Counted from the stretch's first letter, positions 6,401 to 14,827 are shown. The stretch: 30,385 nucleotides of DNA from an uncultured Alphaproteobacteria bacterium (GCA_947589625.1 CANQCM010000003.1:1-30385), one strand, 5' to 3'. Notes: a model not told the origin generated them from the sequence alone. Program-made: numbers and translations.

Positions 6401-7572
6401 TAACCGCCAGCCATCAAACGCGCAAACACAAACGGTTTGAATAATTCCAACGCCATTGCTTTGGGCAGACCGACCTGATGTAATTTCAGTGATGGCCCAG
6501 ACACAATAACCGAACGGCCAGAATAATCCACACGTTTACCCAACAAGTTCATACGGAAACGACCAGATTTACCACGCAAAGAATCCGACAAAGATTTCAA
6601 CGGACGGCGATTCTGGGAAACCATTGGACGCGCCTTGTGTCCGTTATCAAACAATGAATCAACTGCTTCTTGTAACATACGTTTTTCATTACGAATAATG
6701 ATTTCTGGCGCATGCATATCAATAAATCTTTTCAGACGATTATTACGAATGATTACACGACGATACAAATCGTTCAGGTCAGATGCCGCAACATGACCTG
6801 CGTCTAGTGTAACCAATGGGCGCATTTCTGGTGGAATAACAGGAATAACATCTGGCAACATCCACGCTGGTTCTGTTTTAGAATCCAAAAATGCTTCAAC
6901 CAATTTTAATTGTTTGATTAAGGATTTGCGTTTTGCTTCGGATTTTGTTTCATTTAATTCTTCACGCAACCGTTTGCGTTCTGCACCCATGTCCAGACCT
7001 GCAATAATGTTGCGAACACCTTCTGCCCCAGTACCAACTTGGAACGCATCGGCGCCAAATTCTTCTACTTTCTTTTGATAATCGTCATAACTTAAAACTT
7101 CGTATTTTTTCAAATCTGTCAGACCAGGTTCTACCACGATATACGCATCATAGAAAATAACCTGTTCCAATTTCTTTTGTGGCATATTGTCCAACAGTGT
7201 TGCGATTTTGCCTTCGCGCAGGAACCATGTATGCGCCACAGGCATTGCCAATTTAATATGTCCCATACGTTCACGACGCACAGATGACGGAACGACTTCT
7301 ACATGGCATTTTTCGCAAACTGTACCACGATATTTCATGCGTTTATATTTACCGCATGCGCATTCATAATCTTTTACAGGCCCAAAGATTTGTTGGCAGA
7401 ACAATCCTTCGGGTTCTGGTTTCAATGAATGATAATTTATTGTTTCTGGTTTTGTTACTTCGCCATGCGACCAAGACAGAATTTCTTCGGGTGATGCGAT
7501 TGTTATGCGCAATGCATCAAACTGTTCTTTGGTTTCAATTTGTCCAAATATCTTTTGCAACATATTTGTCAT
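3463..7572 (-). CDS. rpoC: DNA-directed RNA polymerase subunit beta'
   Basis: Largest catalytic subunit of RNA polymerase, 1369 aa, normal for proteobacteria. The first zinc site is Cys71, Cys73, Cys86 and Cys89 (CACG...CEKC). The catalytic magnesium loop NADFDGDQM lies near residue 460. The second zinc cluster is visible as the CC at 'VLTCCSD' with 'LCAKCYG'. The 'SIGEPGTQLTLRTFH' trigger-loop region is intact. The ATG at 7570-7572 is supported by AAGGAG 8 nt upstream. It lies 69 nt behind rpoB with a strong hairpin in the gap, and is the last gene of the operon before a long 3' hairpin. Confidence 0.99.
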   Translation of the reverse strand: MTNMLQKIFGQIETKEQFDALRITIASPEEILSWSHGEVTKPETINYHSLKPEPEGLFCQQIFGPVKDYECACGKYKRMKYRGTVCEKCHVEVVPSSVRRERMGHIKLAMPVAHTWFLREGKIATLLDNMPQKKLEQVIFYDAYIVVEPGLTDLKKYEVLSYDDYQKKVEEFGADAFQVGTGAEGVRNIIAGLDMGAERKRLREELNETKSEAKRKSLIKQLKLVEAFLDSKTEPAWMLPDVIPVIPPEMRPLVTLDAGHVAASDLNDLYRRVIIRNNRLKRFIDMHAPEIIIRNEKRMLQEAVDSLFDNGHKARPMVSQNRRPLKSLSDSLRGKSGRFRMNLLGKRVDYSGRSVIVSGPSLKLHQVGLPKAMALELFKPFVFARLMAGGYANTLKTARKMVENGEDIVWEMLENVIHEHPVLLNRAPSLHRLSLLAFEPVLIEGKAIRLHPLVCKGFNADFDGDQMSVHVPISLEAQLEARTLMLSSNNVLSPANGEPMIVPSQDMVLGVYYISLMNGEVTEKSPRFASMDEVKMALENKSITLHTPIVARINGKLYNTTAGRMMLGELLPKSEKMPFDLVNKPMPAGEIKSLLATTYERCGDKEMILLADALKNTGFEQAARSGISIGFDDIVIPKEKDQMIADATHAAEEIEQQYQNGLLSGGERHNKLIDLWQKTTDKLGDLAYEALSKSEGENWNSIYMMAVSKARGSKGQIQQLAGMRGMMQKPDGSIIEVPIISNFKEGLTMSEYFTSTHGARKGMSDTALKTADAGYLTRRLVELAQNTVITEHDCGTTEFITAKPVYQGSTLSVPLGDVVLGRTAAHDIVHPISKEVIVPAGELITKTAAKQINESGLPSVDVRSVLTCCSDGLCAKCYGMDLSRNALVHVGEAVGVIAGQSIGEPGTQLTLRTFHIGGVASGSAESHFIEVPVSGTIKLSGVNTIKNSAGRIVVLSRNGEVAVMGNKGEKLFSAALPYASMLIVNDGDTVEKGAKIAEWDPYSNTIIAEKDGTVSFSDLIENVSYQEEVDSTTGIVSRKVTNWKSNTKKALNPAIRLVDAKGEIISLGGKKIAEYLLPMYSILNVANGDKVAAGDVLARIPVQTKRTGDITGGLPRVNELLEVRRPANPALLAEVDGTVELKDSKSKITIVIEPSDGTAPVEYSVPKGANILVRSGDVVRKADKLVDGDPVPQDILRILGQKALATFMVEQIQQVYRLQGVVINDKHIEILIREMTRRVEITNPGDTGFLMGQVVDRVDFEEENARVTRDGGKLAEASQVLVGLTRASLTSRSFISNASFQQTTKVLVDAAISGSTDKLVGINENLIVGRLIPIGTGAYVRRVRAIAKEEEKAERLARDGNAKQQLLDI

Positions 7573-7608
7573 GTATTTTGCTCCTTATCGTCGCTATCGT
7601 TTTGTTCG

Positions 7609-7635
7609 TGCCACGCCCAAAATTTGGGCATGGCA
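7609..7635 (-). promoter_or_regulatory. Intercistronic hairpin between rpoB and rpoC
   Basis: TGCCATGCCCAAA paired with the matching arm TTTGGGCGTGGCA around a minimal loop gives about 12 bp including one G-T pair, directly after the rpoB stop and before the rpoC SD. There is no T-run, so processing or mRNA stabilisation is more likely than termination. Confidence 0.6.
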
Positions 7636-7641
7636 ACGTAC

Positions 7642-10600
7642 TTAATCAATTTTCTTTGGCGTCATTGCCAACCCTAGACCGCGCAGTTCACGCACAAACA
7701 CATTAAATGCTTCTGGTGTTCCTGTTTGTATGTCGTTGCTGCCAGAAATGATGGCTTCATACATTCTGTTACGGCCAACAATATCGTCAGATTTAACTGT
7801 CAACATTTCGCGTAACAGATGTGCGGCACCATGTGCTTCCAGCGCCCATACTTCCATTTCACCCAGACGCTGGCCACCCATGTGTGCTTTACCAGACAAC
7901 GGCTGTTGGGTTACCAATGAATAATTACCAATTGAACGCGCGTGAATCTTTTCATCAACAAAGTGATGCAGTTTCAACATGTACATCACGCCAACTGTTA
8001 CAGGACGGGCAAATTTTTCGCCAGTCATACCGTCGTACAATGTGAATTGACCAGTTTCAGGCAAATTCGCCAATTTCAACATATTGCGAATGTCTTCTGG
8101 GGTTGCACCGTCAAATGTAGGTGTCGCCATTGGAACGCCTTCGCGTAATAATGCTGCTTCGGCGCGAACATCTGTGTCGGTCATTTTTTCTAATTTTGCC
8201 GCCACATCTTTGCCATAGACTTTGCCCATCACAGTACGCAAATCGTCTGTAACTGCGCGTTTTTGTTTTACTTCTTCCAGTACAGCGCCAATTTGTTCGC
8301 CCAATGTGCGTGCCGCCATACCAAGGTGGGTTTCCAAAATTTGACCGATGTTCATACGCGATGGCACACCCAACGGATTCAACACCAAATCAACTGGTGT
8401 ACCGTCTTCCAAGTGTGGCATATCTTCAATTGGCACAACCTTGGATACAATACCCTTGTTTCCGTGGCGTCCTGCCATTTTATCACCAGGCTGCAATTTC
8501 ATCTTGTGGGCGATATAGACTTTAACTTCTTTCAAAACACCCGCATTCAGCGAATTGCTTTCTTGTGCTTTGGCAACTTCTGCATCAGCCTTTTCATTCA
8601 ATTGCTTTAATTTCAGAACATGTTGTTCGCGCAATTCATCAATTTTGGCTTGGGCTTCTTTGTTGCGAACAACCAACTTTTTCATATCAGATGGTTTAAT
8701 TCCTTCAAAGACTTCTTGTGTCAATTTTTTACCAATAAATGGTTTCAAACTGCCTGTGCCAGAATCAATAATCATGCCTTCGGCAATTGGGAAAATCTGT
8801 TCTGCAAAGCCGCGTTCAATGATATTTGTTTCTTCTTCGCGGTCTTTATTGATTTTTTCAATTTTTTGCAGTTCAATCATCTTGGTGCGTTCGTCTTTCT
8901 TGACACCATGACGGGTCAGAACATTCACGCCAACCACAACACCTTCTTCATTTGGGCCAACGCGCAAAGATGTATCTTTTACATTTTGTGCTTTGTCACC
9001 AAAGATGTTGCGCAACAATGCTTCTTCGGGGGTCAATAATGTTTCAGATTTTGGCGAAACACGACCGACCAAAATATCGCCTTGTTTTACGCGCGCACCG
9101 ATATAGATAATCCCAGATTCGTCCAAATTCTTTAATGCTTCTTCACTGACATTTGGAATATCGCGTGTCAATGTTTCCGCACCCAATTGAGTATCGCGAA
9201 CCTTGAATTCCTTTTCAACGATTTTTACAGATGTAAATACATCATCACGGGAAATGCGTTCAGAAATAACGATAGAGTCTTCATAGTTATATCCGCGCCA
9301 TGGAACAAATGCAACCAATACATTGCGCCCCAATGCCAATTCGCCATAGTTCATTGACGAACCATCAGCAATGATGTCGCCAGCAGAAACACGGTCGCCA
9401 ACCTTGACCAACGGTTTTTGGTGAACAATTGTTTCATTGTTGCTGCGTTCAAATTTTTCCAGATTGTAAATATCAACGCCTGTGACAACATTGCGGCTGT
9501 TCATGCATTTAACCACAATACGATTTGCGTCAACAGATTCAACAACGCCACTGTGTTTTGCAGCCTTGCCAGTACGTGAATCACGCGCCACTTCGCGTTC
9601 AATACCTGTACCAACCAATGGCGCCTGAACACGTAACAAAGGCACCGCCTGACGTTGCATGTTTGAACCCATCAATGCACGGTTCGCGTCGTCATTTTCC
9701 ACGAACGGAATCAATCCTGTGGCAATAGACACAACCTGACGCGGCGCAACGTCAATCAGGTCAATTTCTTCTTTTGGCACCATGGTAAATTCGCCATCAA
9801 CACGCGCGGTTACCATATCTTCTGCCAAAACACCTGATGATGTTGTTGGGGTATTACCCTGGGCAATTTTATGACCCATTTCTTCATCAGCCGTCAGATA
9901 TTTGATTTCGTCTGTGATTTTGCTGTTTTTAACAACATAGTATGGTGTTTCAATAAATCCATATGGATTTACACGCGCATATGTTGCCAAATGGTTAATC
10001 AGACCAATATTTGCACCTTCGGGTGTATGAATTGGGCATAAACGACCATAATGTGTTGGGTGTACGTCGCGGACATCAATGCCTGCGCGTTCACGATTTA
10101 ACCCACCAGGGCCCAATGCAGAAATAAGACGTTTGTGTTCCAGTTCAGACAATGGATTTTGCGCGTCCATAAATTGAGATAATTGAGATGTACCCAAGAA
10201 TTCAGAAATCAATGACATCAACGGTTTCACATTGATAACATCTTGTGGTTCCATTGACGCAATATTTGGGCTGTTCAAATTATCACGAACTAAACGTTCA
10301 ATACGCAACATACCTGTGCGGAAATTTTGTTCCAACAATTCGCCCACAGTACGCACGCGACGATTTGACAGGTTATCAATATCATCAACTGTATCTTTGT
10401 GGTCAATGATATTAGTCAATGTTTTCAAAACTGCCAAGAAATCAGATTTCGTCAGTAACCGTTCGTCTTCTGGTTTTTTATTAGAATTAATTTTCAAACG
10501 TTTGTTCATTTTGAAACGACCAACCGCCGACAAATCATAATATGCCGCATCAAAACCTTGACGCAAGAACAATTCATTTGCAGATTCTAATGTAATGTGT

Positions 10601-11805
10601 TCTGCAGATTCCTGACGAATATTTTTGGTCAGTTCAATCAACGCCTTGTCACGGGATTCAATTTGATCTTCAATCAATGTATTACGCATATGCGCAGTAA
10701 TTGTATTGTTATCAATTGCAATCAGTGAAATTTCTTGGACATTCATTTTATCCAGTTCAGATAAAACCTCGGGTGTGATTTCTGTCCCAGAACGGAATAC
10801 AACATCTTGACCTGTCATCACAGGGTCAAATAAGTATTGACCAATTAAACTGTCTGGGGACACACCAAATTTATTTGACACAGATTTGATTTTTTCCATG
10901 CGTCTGGCATTCAAACGATCGCCATGTGATGCCAATGCTTTTTTATCTTTTGGATTAATCAAATCAAAATTCAGGCGGAATTTGTCCAAACCGTCAAAAG
11001 ACGACACATCGCCAACCCATAATTTGCCATCAAATTTTAATGGCACAGATTTATAAAATGCGCCCAGAATTTCTGTATCAGACATTCCACGAATATTTAA
11101 TTTGCGTGGATCTGCCAACCATTTCTTTTCATCTTCGGCACTGGGCAAGCAACGCAACAGCACTGTTGCCAACATTTTTGCGCGGCGGTCAATACGAACA
11201 TAGATGTTGCCTTTGGATTCTTCAAAATCAATCCAACTGCCGTGTTCTGGAATTATGCGCGCAGTATATGTAATTGGGTTGCCTGCAATTTTTGCTTCTT
11301 TGGTTGTTGCAAAAACGACACCTTGGGCGCGGTGCATTTGTGAAACGATAACGCGTTCAACACCACTGGCAATAAAACTGCCGCGTTCGGTCATTAACGG
11401 AACTTCGCCCATATAGATTTCTTGTTCTTTGGTATCACGCAGAGTTTTTTTACCATCTTCTGCGACGTCCCATAAAATCAATCTCAACTTCAATCTTAAC
11501 TTGCTGGAATATGTCAGATTGCGCAACATACATTCTTTTACATTATATACAGGCTTGTCCAAAGTATATTCAACAAATTCCAATTCGCCGCTGATTGTGC
11601 GATCTTTATACGCGTGTTCTTGTTCTTTGATTGGGAACATAGAAGTGAACACATTTTGCAGCCCAATATTTTTACGATTTTGCGGTTCCACATCGGCTTG
11701 CAGGAAATCTTTATAAGAATTATACTGAATTTCAACTAAGTCAGGAAGCGGAGTTTGCAAAAAACTTTTTCCAAAAGATTTTCTAAATTTCTGGATAACT
11801 GCCAT
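7642..11805 (-). CDS. rpoB: DNA-directed RNA polymerase subunit beta
   Basis: Second largest RNA polymerase subunit, 1387 aa. I start at the ATG at 11803-11805 (MAVIQKFRKSFGK), which has AAAGGA 9 nt upstream; an in-frame TTG 11 codons earlier would cover that SD and is rejected. The rifampicin region reads SQLSQFMDAQNPLSE then HKRLISALGPGGL, followed by the conserved 'RDVHPTHYGRLCPI'. The position equal to E. coli Arg529 is Leu (codon 10126-10128). The lysines and 'KMAGRHGNKG' motif of the active site side and the C-terminal clamp ('MEVWALEAHGAAHLLREML') are intact. Expected after rplL, as found. Confidence 0.99.
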   Translation of the reverse strand: MAVIQKFRKSFGKSFLQTPLPDLVEIQYNSYKDFLQADVEPQNRKNIGLQNVFTSMFPIKEQEHAYKDRTISGELEFVEYTLDKPVYNVKECMLRNLTYSSKLRLKLRLILWDVAEDGKKTLRDTKEQEIYMGEVPLMTERGSFIASGVERVIVSQMHRAQGVVFATTKEAKIAGNPITYTARIIPEHGSWIDFEESKGNIYVRIDRRAKMLATVLLRCLPSAEDEKKWLADPRKLNIRGMSDTEILGAFYKSVPLKFDGKLWVGDVSSFDGLDKFRLNFDLINPKDKKALASHGDRLNARRMEKIKSVSNKFGVSPDSLIGQYLFDPVMTGQDVVFRSGTEITPEVLSELDKMNVQEISLIAIDNNTITAHMRNTLIEDQIESRDKALIELTKNIRQESAEHITLESANELFLRQGFDAAYYDLSAVGRFKMNKRLKINSNKKPEDERLLTKSDFLAVLKTLTNIIDHKDTVDDIDNLSNRRVRTVGELLEQNFRTGMLRIERLVRDNLNSPNIASMEPQDVINVKPLMSLISEFLGTSQLSQFMDAQNPLSELEHKRLISALGPGGLNRERAGIDVRDVHPTHYGRLCPIHTPEGANIGLINHLATYARVNPYGFIETPYYVVKNSKITDEIKYLTADEEMGHKIAQGNTPTTSSGVLAEDMVTARVDGEFTMVPKEEIDLIDVAPRQVVSIATGLIPFVENDDANRALMGSNMQRQAVPLLRVQAPLVGTGIEREVARDSRTGKAAKHSGVVESVDANRIVVKCMNSRNVVTGVDIYNLEKFERSNNETIVHQKPLVKVGDRVSAGDIIADGSSMNYGELALGRNVLVAFVPWRGYNYEDSIVISERISRDDVFTSVKIVEKEFKVRDTQLGAETLTRDIPNVSEEALKNLDESGIIYIGARVKQGDILVGRVSPKSETLLTPEEALLRNIFGDKAQNVKDTSLRVGPNEEGVVVGVNVLTRHGVKKDERTKMIELQKIEKINKDREEETNIIERGFAEQIFPIAEGMIIDSGTGSLKPFIGKKLTQEVFEGIKPSDMKKLVVRNKEAQAKIDELREQHVLKLKQLNEKADAEVAKAQESNSLNAGVLKEVKVYIAHKMKLQPGDKMAGRHGNKGIVSKVVPIEDMPHLEDGTPVDLVLNPLGVPSRMNIGQILETHLGMAARTLGEQIGAVLEEVKQKRAVTDDLRTVMGKVYGKDVAAKLEKMTDTDVRAEAALLREGVPMATPTFDGATPEDIRNMLKLANLPETGQFTLYDGMTGEKFARPVTVGVMYMLKLHHFVDEKIHARSIGNYSLVTQQPLSGKAHMGGQRLGEMEVWALEAHGAAHLLREMLTVKSDDIVGRNRMYEAIISGSNDIQTGTPEAFNVFVRELRGLGLAMTPKKID

Positions 11806-11866
11806 GGGTATCAATCCTTTTTTTTGTGCGTTTTGCAAACGAAACTAATCTTTCATTTTTCTTTAA

Positions 11867-11950
11867 TGCCTGTTCCGCCACAGTTTTTTCCGTGGCGGAC
11901 GGCATTTGCGCAACATTTGTTGCGACTTGGTATTTTGAACCAACGGGGTT
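11867..11950 (-). promoter_or_regulatory. Hairpin cluster in the rplL-rpoB gap
   Basis: The 157-nt gap holds three hairpins on the transcribed strand: TGAACC/GGTTCA (11935-11952 region), CGCAACA/TGTTGCG (11908-11924 region) and the strongest, CCGCCAC/GTGGCGG (11875-11881 with 11892-11898) extended by TGCC/GGCA ends. In E. coli the same gap carries an attenuator and an RNase III site that set the ratio of ribosomal to RNA polymerase transcripts; the same role is inferred here. No T-run follows. Confidence 0.55.
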
Positions 11951-11962
11951 CAGATGGTTAAA

Positions 11963-12331
11963 TTATTTCAATTCAACCTTGGCACCTGCGCCTTCTAATG
12001 TAGCCTTCATTTTGTCGGCTTCATCTTTTGCAACGCCTTCTTTGACTGCTTTTGGTGCAGATTCAACCAATGCTTTGGCATCACCCAGACCCAAACCTGT
12101 GATATCTTTCACAGCCTTGATAACAGCCAATTTATTTGCACCTGCATCTGTCAAGACAACATCAAATTCTGTCTTTTCTTCTGCAGCTGCACCCGCTGCT
12201 GGGCCAGCAGCCACAGCCACCGCAGCAGCCGCGCTAACGCCCCATGTTTCTTCCAACGCTTTGGACAGTTCAACAGCTTCCAAAACGGTCAATTTTGACA
12301 ATTCTTCAACTAATTTTTGAATGTCTGCCAT
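11963..12331 (-). CDS. rplL: 50S ribosomal protein L7/L12
   Basis: Stalk protein of the large subunit that recruits translational GTPases; binds L10 as dimers. 122 aa, with the N-terminal dimerisation region (VEELSKLTVLEAVELSKALEE), an alanine-rich hinge (residues 34-52) and the C-terminal domain with 'EKTEFDVVLTDAGANKLAVIK' and the GTPase-contact segment 'GLGLGDAKALVE'. ATG at 12329-12331 with an AGGAG SD. It follows rplJ by 46 nt. Confidence 0.98.
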   Translation of the reverse strand: MADIQKLVEELSKLTVLEAVELSKALEETWGVSAAAAVAVAAGPAAGAAAEEKTEFDVVLTDAGANKLAVIKAVKDITGLGLGDAKALVESAPKAVKEGVAKDEADKMKATLEGAGAKVELK

Positions 12332-12377
12332 TTTTTGCTCCTATTTGTAGGTAACCATGGTTTTCGCCATGATTGTT

Positions 12378-12854
12378 TTAATTTTTCTTGCCATATTCTG
12401 CGGAAACGCGTGCCAAGCGCGATGCTGGTTCCACCAATATACGCGCGATTGTACCGCGGATTTCCAACAGTGACGGCAATTTGGATAATTGCACAATATC
12501 GTCCGTGCTTAATATACCTGCGTCCATTTTGCCACCAACGATTGTAAAATTCGGGTGTTCATCTGCGAATTTTGCCAAAACTTTGGTAACCGCCAAACCA
12601 TCAGTTGCAACCGCAACCGCTGTTGGACGTTTCAGCATATCGGACACATCGGCGAAATCGGAATCTTTTAATGCCAATTTCATCAAACGGTTTTTGACGA
12701 CTTTGAATACAGAAACCAATGGGCGCAGTTCGTTGCGCAAGGTTTCAAATTCTTTCACTGTCAAACCATGGTTTTCAATAACGAAAACACCGTTTGCTTC
12801 TTTCAAGGACGATTGCAACGCTGAAATCAAATCTGATTTTTCTTCGCGTCTCAT
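12378..12854 (-). CDS. rplJ: 50S ribosomal protein L10
   Basis: Base of the L7/L12 stalk; also the translational autoregulator of the rplJL mRNA. The 158-aa protein has the family opening 'MRREEKSDLISALQ', the rRNA-binding 'FETLRNELRP...KVVKNRLMKLAL' segment and a C-terminal helix that binds L7/L12. Its start is preceded by AAGGG about 9 nt upstream. The 206-nt leader before it contains a match to the known L10 leader RNA, which fits autoregulation by L10(L12)4. Confidence 0.98.
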   Translation of the reverse strand: MRREEKSDLISALQSSLKEANGVFVIENHGLTVKEFETLRNELRPLVSVFKVVKNRLMKLALKDSDFADVSDMLKRPTAVAVATDGLAVTKVLAKFADEHPNFTIVGGKMDAGILSTDDIVQLSKLPSLLEIRGTIARILVEPASRLARVSAEYGKKN

Positions 12855-12894
12855 ATCTTTATCCCTTACCGTAAGATTTCAGAACAAATGTTCT

Positions 12895-13021
12895 GGAACC
12901 ATGCTTTGTTAAACTTTCCACCCAATGTTGCCATTGGTGTGGGGCCCGTTCTTCCTGCCCCAAAGAATTTTTCTTTGTCTATGATGGAAATTAAGCGTTG
13001 CCGCACCATCAGTCTTGGACA
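12895..13021 (-). ncRNA. L10 (rplJ) leader RNA
   Basis: The rplA-rplJ gap (12855-13060) contains, on the transcribed strand, CCAAGACTGATGGTGC, a GCGGCAACGC-type tip, CTTAATTTCCATCATAGAC: this is the conserved core of the ribosomal protein L10 leader (stem GATGG/CCATC, kink-turn with AGACTG and TAGAC) at about 12973-13018. Downstream come three more hairpins: GGGGC/GCCCC (12943-12963 region), CCAATG/CATTGG with a GCAA tetraloop (12919-12936 region), and CAGAACA/TGTTCTG just before the rplJ SD. L10-L12 binding to the core is expected to repress rplJL translation. Confidence 0.8.
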
Positions 13022-13032
13022 GAAATCTCGTT

Positions 13033-13058
13033 TTTGGTGTGGAAAACCCACACCAAAT
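13033..13058 (-). promoter_or_regulatory. Hairpin just after rplA
   Basis: TTTGGTGTGG and CCACACCAAA form a perfect 10-bp stem with a 5-nt loop immediately after the rplA stop. It is followed by an A-rich stretch, not a T-run, so it is a possible processing or stability element in front of the L10 leader. Confidence 0.6.
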
Positions 13059-13060
13059 AA

Positions 13061-13735
13061 TTATTTTACATCAACTTTCAAGCCAACGCCTTGGGTTGAT
13101 GAAACCGCCACGCCCAGAATATATTGACCTTTGGACGATGCAGGTTTAACTTTCTTCAGCTGTTCCACCAGTGCATTTGCGTTTTCAACCAATTTATCTG
13201 TTGCAAACGACATTTTGCCAATGCCTGCATGAATGATACCGTTCTTTTCTGCACGATATTCAATTTGTCCAGCCTTGGCCATTTGAACTGCTTCTGCTAC
13301 ATTGTTTGTAACAGTACCCAGTTTTGGATTCGGCATCAGGCCCTTGGGCCCCAAGACACGTGCAACCTTGCTCATTTTCGGCATCATTTCAGGTGTTGCG
13401 ATAACGCGGTCAAAATCAATTTGCCCACCTGCGACTTTTTCAATCAAATCATCGCCACCGACAACATCTGCGCCAGCCTTTTTGGCTTCTTCTTGCGAAT
13501 TCGCAGTAAATACCGCAACACGCACTTTTTTGCCTGTGCCATTTGGCAAAGACAACATACCGCGAATGTTTTGGTCTGCCTTGGTTATATCAATACCCAA
13601 ACGAATTGCGATTTCTAATGTTTCATCAAATTTCTTGGACGCATTTGCGCGCAGAACTTCAATCGCATCAGCCAATGCGTACACTTTTTCTGTATCAATT
13701 GTTGCCAATGCTTTTTGTTTTTTAGTCTGTTTCAT
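13061..13735 (-). CDS. rplA: 50S ribosomal protein L1
   Basis: Binds 23S rRNA at the L1 stalk and moves E-site tRNA; represses the rplKA mRNA in many bacteria. 224 aa, close to the usual 230. Recognised by 'YALADAIEVLRANASKKFDETLEIAIRLGID', 'GTGKKVRVAVFT', 'PKMSKVARVLGPKGLMPNPK' and 'GKMSF'. The start lies 3 nt past the rplK stop, so the pair is translationally coupled. Confidence 0.98.
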   Translation of the reverse strand: MKQTKKQKALATIDTEKVYALADAIEVLRANASKKFDETLEIAIRLGIDITKADQNIRGMLSLPNGTGKKVRVAVFTANSQEEAKKAGADVVGGDDLIEKVAGGQIDFDRVIATPEMMPKMSKVARVLGPKGLMPNPKLGTVTNNVAEAVQMAKAGQIEYRAEKNGIIHAGIGKMSFATDKLVENANALVEQLKKVKPASSKGQYILGVAVSSTQGVGLKVDVK

Positions 13736-13738
13736 GTC

Positions 13739-14170
13739 TTATTCCTCCACCTTTACGCCCATTGAACGGCATTGACCAGCAACGATATTCATTGCAGATT
13801 CAACGGTAGAGCAATTCAAGTCTGGCATTTTTGCTTCGGCGATTTCTTTGATTTGCGCCTTGGTAATTGTGCCAACAAAATCGCGCCCTGGTTTATGAGA
13901 ACCGATTTTCAGTTTCAATGCCTTTTTAATATAGTACGACACAGGCGGCAATTTCATAATAAATTCAAAACTGCGGTCTGTATAGACTGTAATAATACAT
14001 GGAATTGGCATTCCAGGTTCTTTATCAGCGGTTTTGTCGTTAAATTGTTTGCAGAATTCTGCGATATTAACACCAGCCGCACCCAGCGCAGGCCCAATTG
14101 GTGGCGCAGGATTCGCTTGTTTCGCAGGGACGACCAATTTGACCAATCCCTTAACTTCTTTTTTTGCCAT
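13739..14170 (-). CDS. rplK: 50S ribosomal protein L11
   Basis: GTPase-associated-centre protein, needed for RelA activation in stringent response. 143 aa with 'LVVPAKQANPAPPIGPALGAAGVNI', the proline-rich N-terminal domain, and the C-terminal rRNA-binding part 'LNCSTVESAMNIVAGQCRSMGV'. ATG with AGGAG upstream. Precedes rplA, with only 3 nt between. Confidence 0.98.
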   Translation of the reverse strand: MAKKEVKGLVKLVVPAKQANPAPPIGPALGAAGVNIAEFCKQFNDKTADKEPGMPIPCIITVYTDRSFEFIMKLPPVSYYIKKALKLKIGSHKPGRDFVGTITKAQIKEIAEAKMPDLNCSTVESAMNIVAGQCRSMGVKVEE

Positions 14171-14197
14171 TTATTACTCCTTTGTTTTTTCCGAGTT

Positions 14198-14252
14198 CCG
14201 TGGTACGATGTGGCGCATCTGCCACGGTATTGCGCGGTTTTATAAAAACCGC
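14198..14252 (-). promoter_or_regulatory. Hairpins in the nusG-rplK gap
   Basis: GCGGTTTT/AAAACCGC (14234-14252, perfect 8 bp, 3-nt loop) lies soon after nusG, followed by CCGTGG/CCACGG (14222-14227 with 14198-14203), which competes with GTGGC/GCCAC (14210-14225). Function unknown; candidates are mRNA processing or the L1 target upstream of rplK. Confidence 0.5.
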
Positions 14253-14270
14253 AAAAACTGTTTTGGCGCG

Positions 14271-14804
14271 TTAGACTTTTTCAACTTGGGTAAAGTCTAA
14301 TTCAACACTGGTTTCACGCCCGAATACTAAAATTGTCACAGTCATTTTTTGTTTCAAATTATCAACATCTGACGCAACACCATTAAACCCAGCAAACGGC
14401 CCGTCAATAACATGCACTTCTTGTCCAACTTCGTATGTAGTATCGTCAACAGATAACGAACCCTCTTCAACTTGCTTTAATAAACGACGCGCTTCTTCTT
14501 CACTGACCGCAATAGGTTTATTTTTTGCGCCCAAGAACATAACAACTTGGGGCATCAATTTCACCAAAGAAAATGTTTCATTGTTCATAACCATTTGAAC
14601 AACGATATAGCCTGGATAAACTTTCTTTTCAGATTTGACGCGTTTGCCTGCTTTTATTTCTGTGATTTCGCGTGTCGGCACCAGAATTTCACCAAACAGC
14701 GCATTCAGGCGGCGGCTGTCTATTTGTGCGCGCAAATCGCGTGCGACTTTATCTTCGCAACCTGTATGTACATTCACAACGAACCATTGCATTTTATCTT
14801 CCAT
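14271..14804 (-). CDS. nusG: Transcription termination/antitermination factor NusG
   Basis: NusG links RNA polymerase to Rho or to the ribosome via S10. The NGN domain opens with 'MQWFVVNVHTGCEDKVARDL' and contains 'PGYIVVQMVMN'; the KOW motif is 'VHVIDGPFAGFNGVASDV' near the C-terminus. I start at the ATG at 14802-14804 (MEDKMQWF), which gives 177 aa and has AAAGGA 7-8 nt upstream; a longer frame from 14840 would overlap secE. Gene order secE-nusG-rplK is the conserved one. Confidence 0.97.
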   Translation of the reverse strand: MEDKMQWFVVNVHTGCEDKVARDLRAQIDSRRLNALFGEILVPTREITEIKAGKRVKSEKKVYPGYIVVQMVMNNETFSLVKLMPQVVMFLGAKNKPIAVSEEEARRLLKQVEEGSLSVDDTTYEVGQEVHVIDGPFAGFNGVASDVDNLKQKMTVTILVFGRETSVELDFTQVEKV

Positions 14805-14827
14805 GCCTAAATCCTTTGACCGTTTGT

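Noticed and set aside
11806..11838. Upstream TTG start for rpoB adding 11 residues
   Set aside because: The added segment contains the AAAGGA Shine-Dalgarno of the ATG at 11805 and is absent from the RpoB family.
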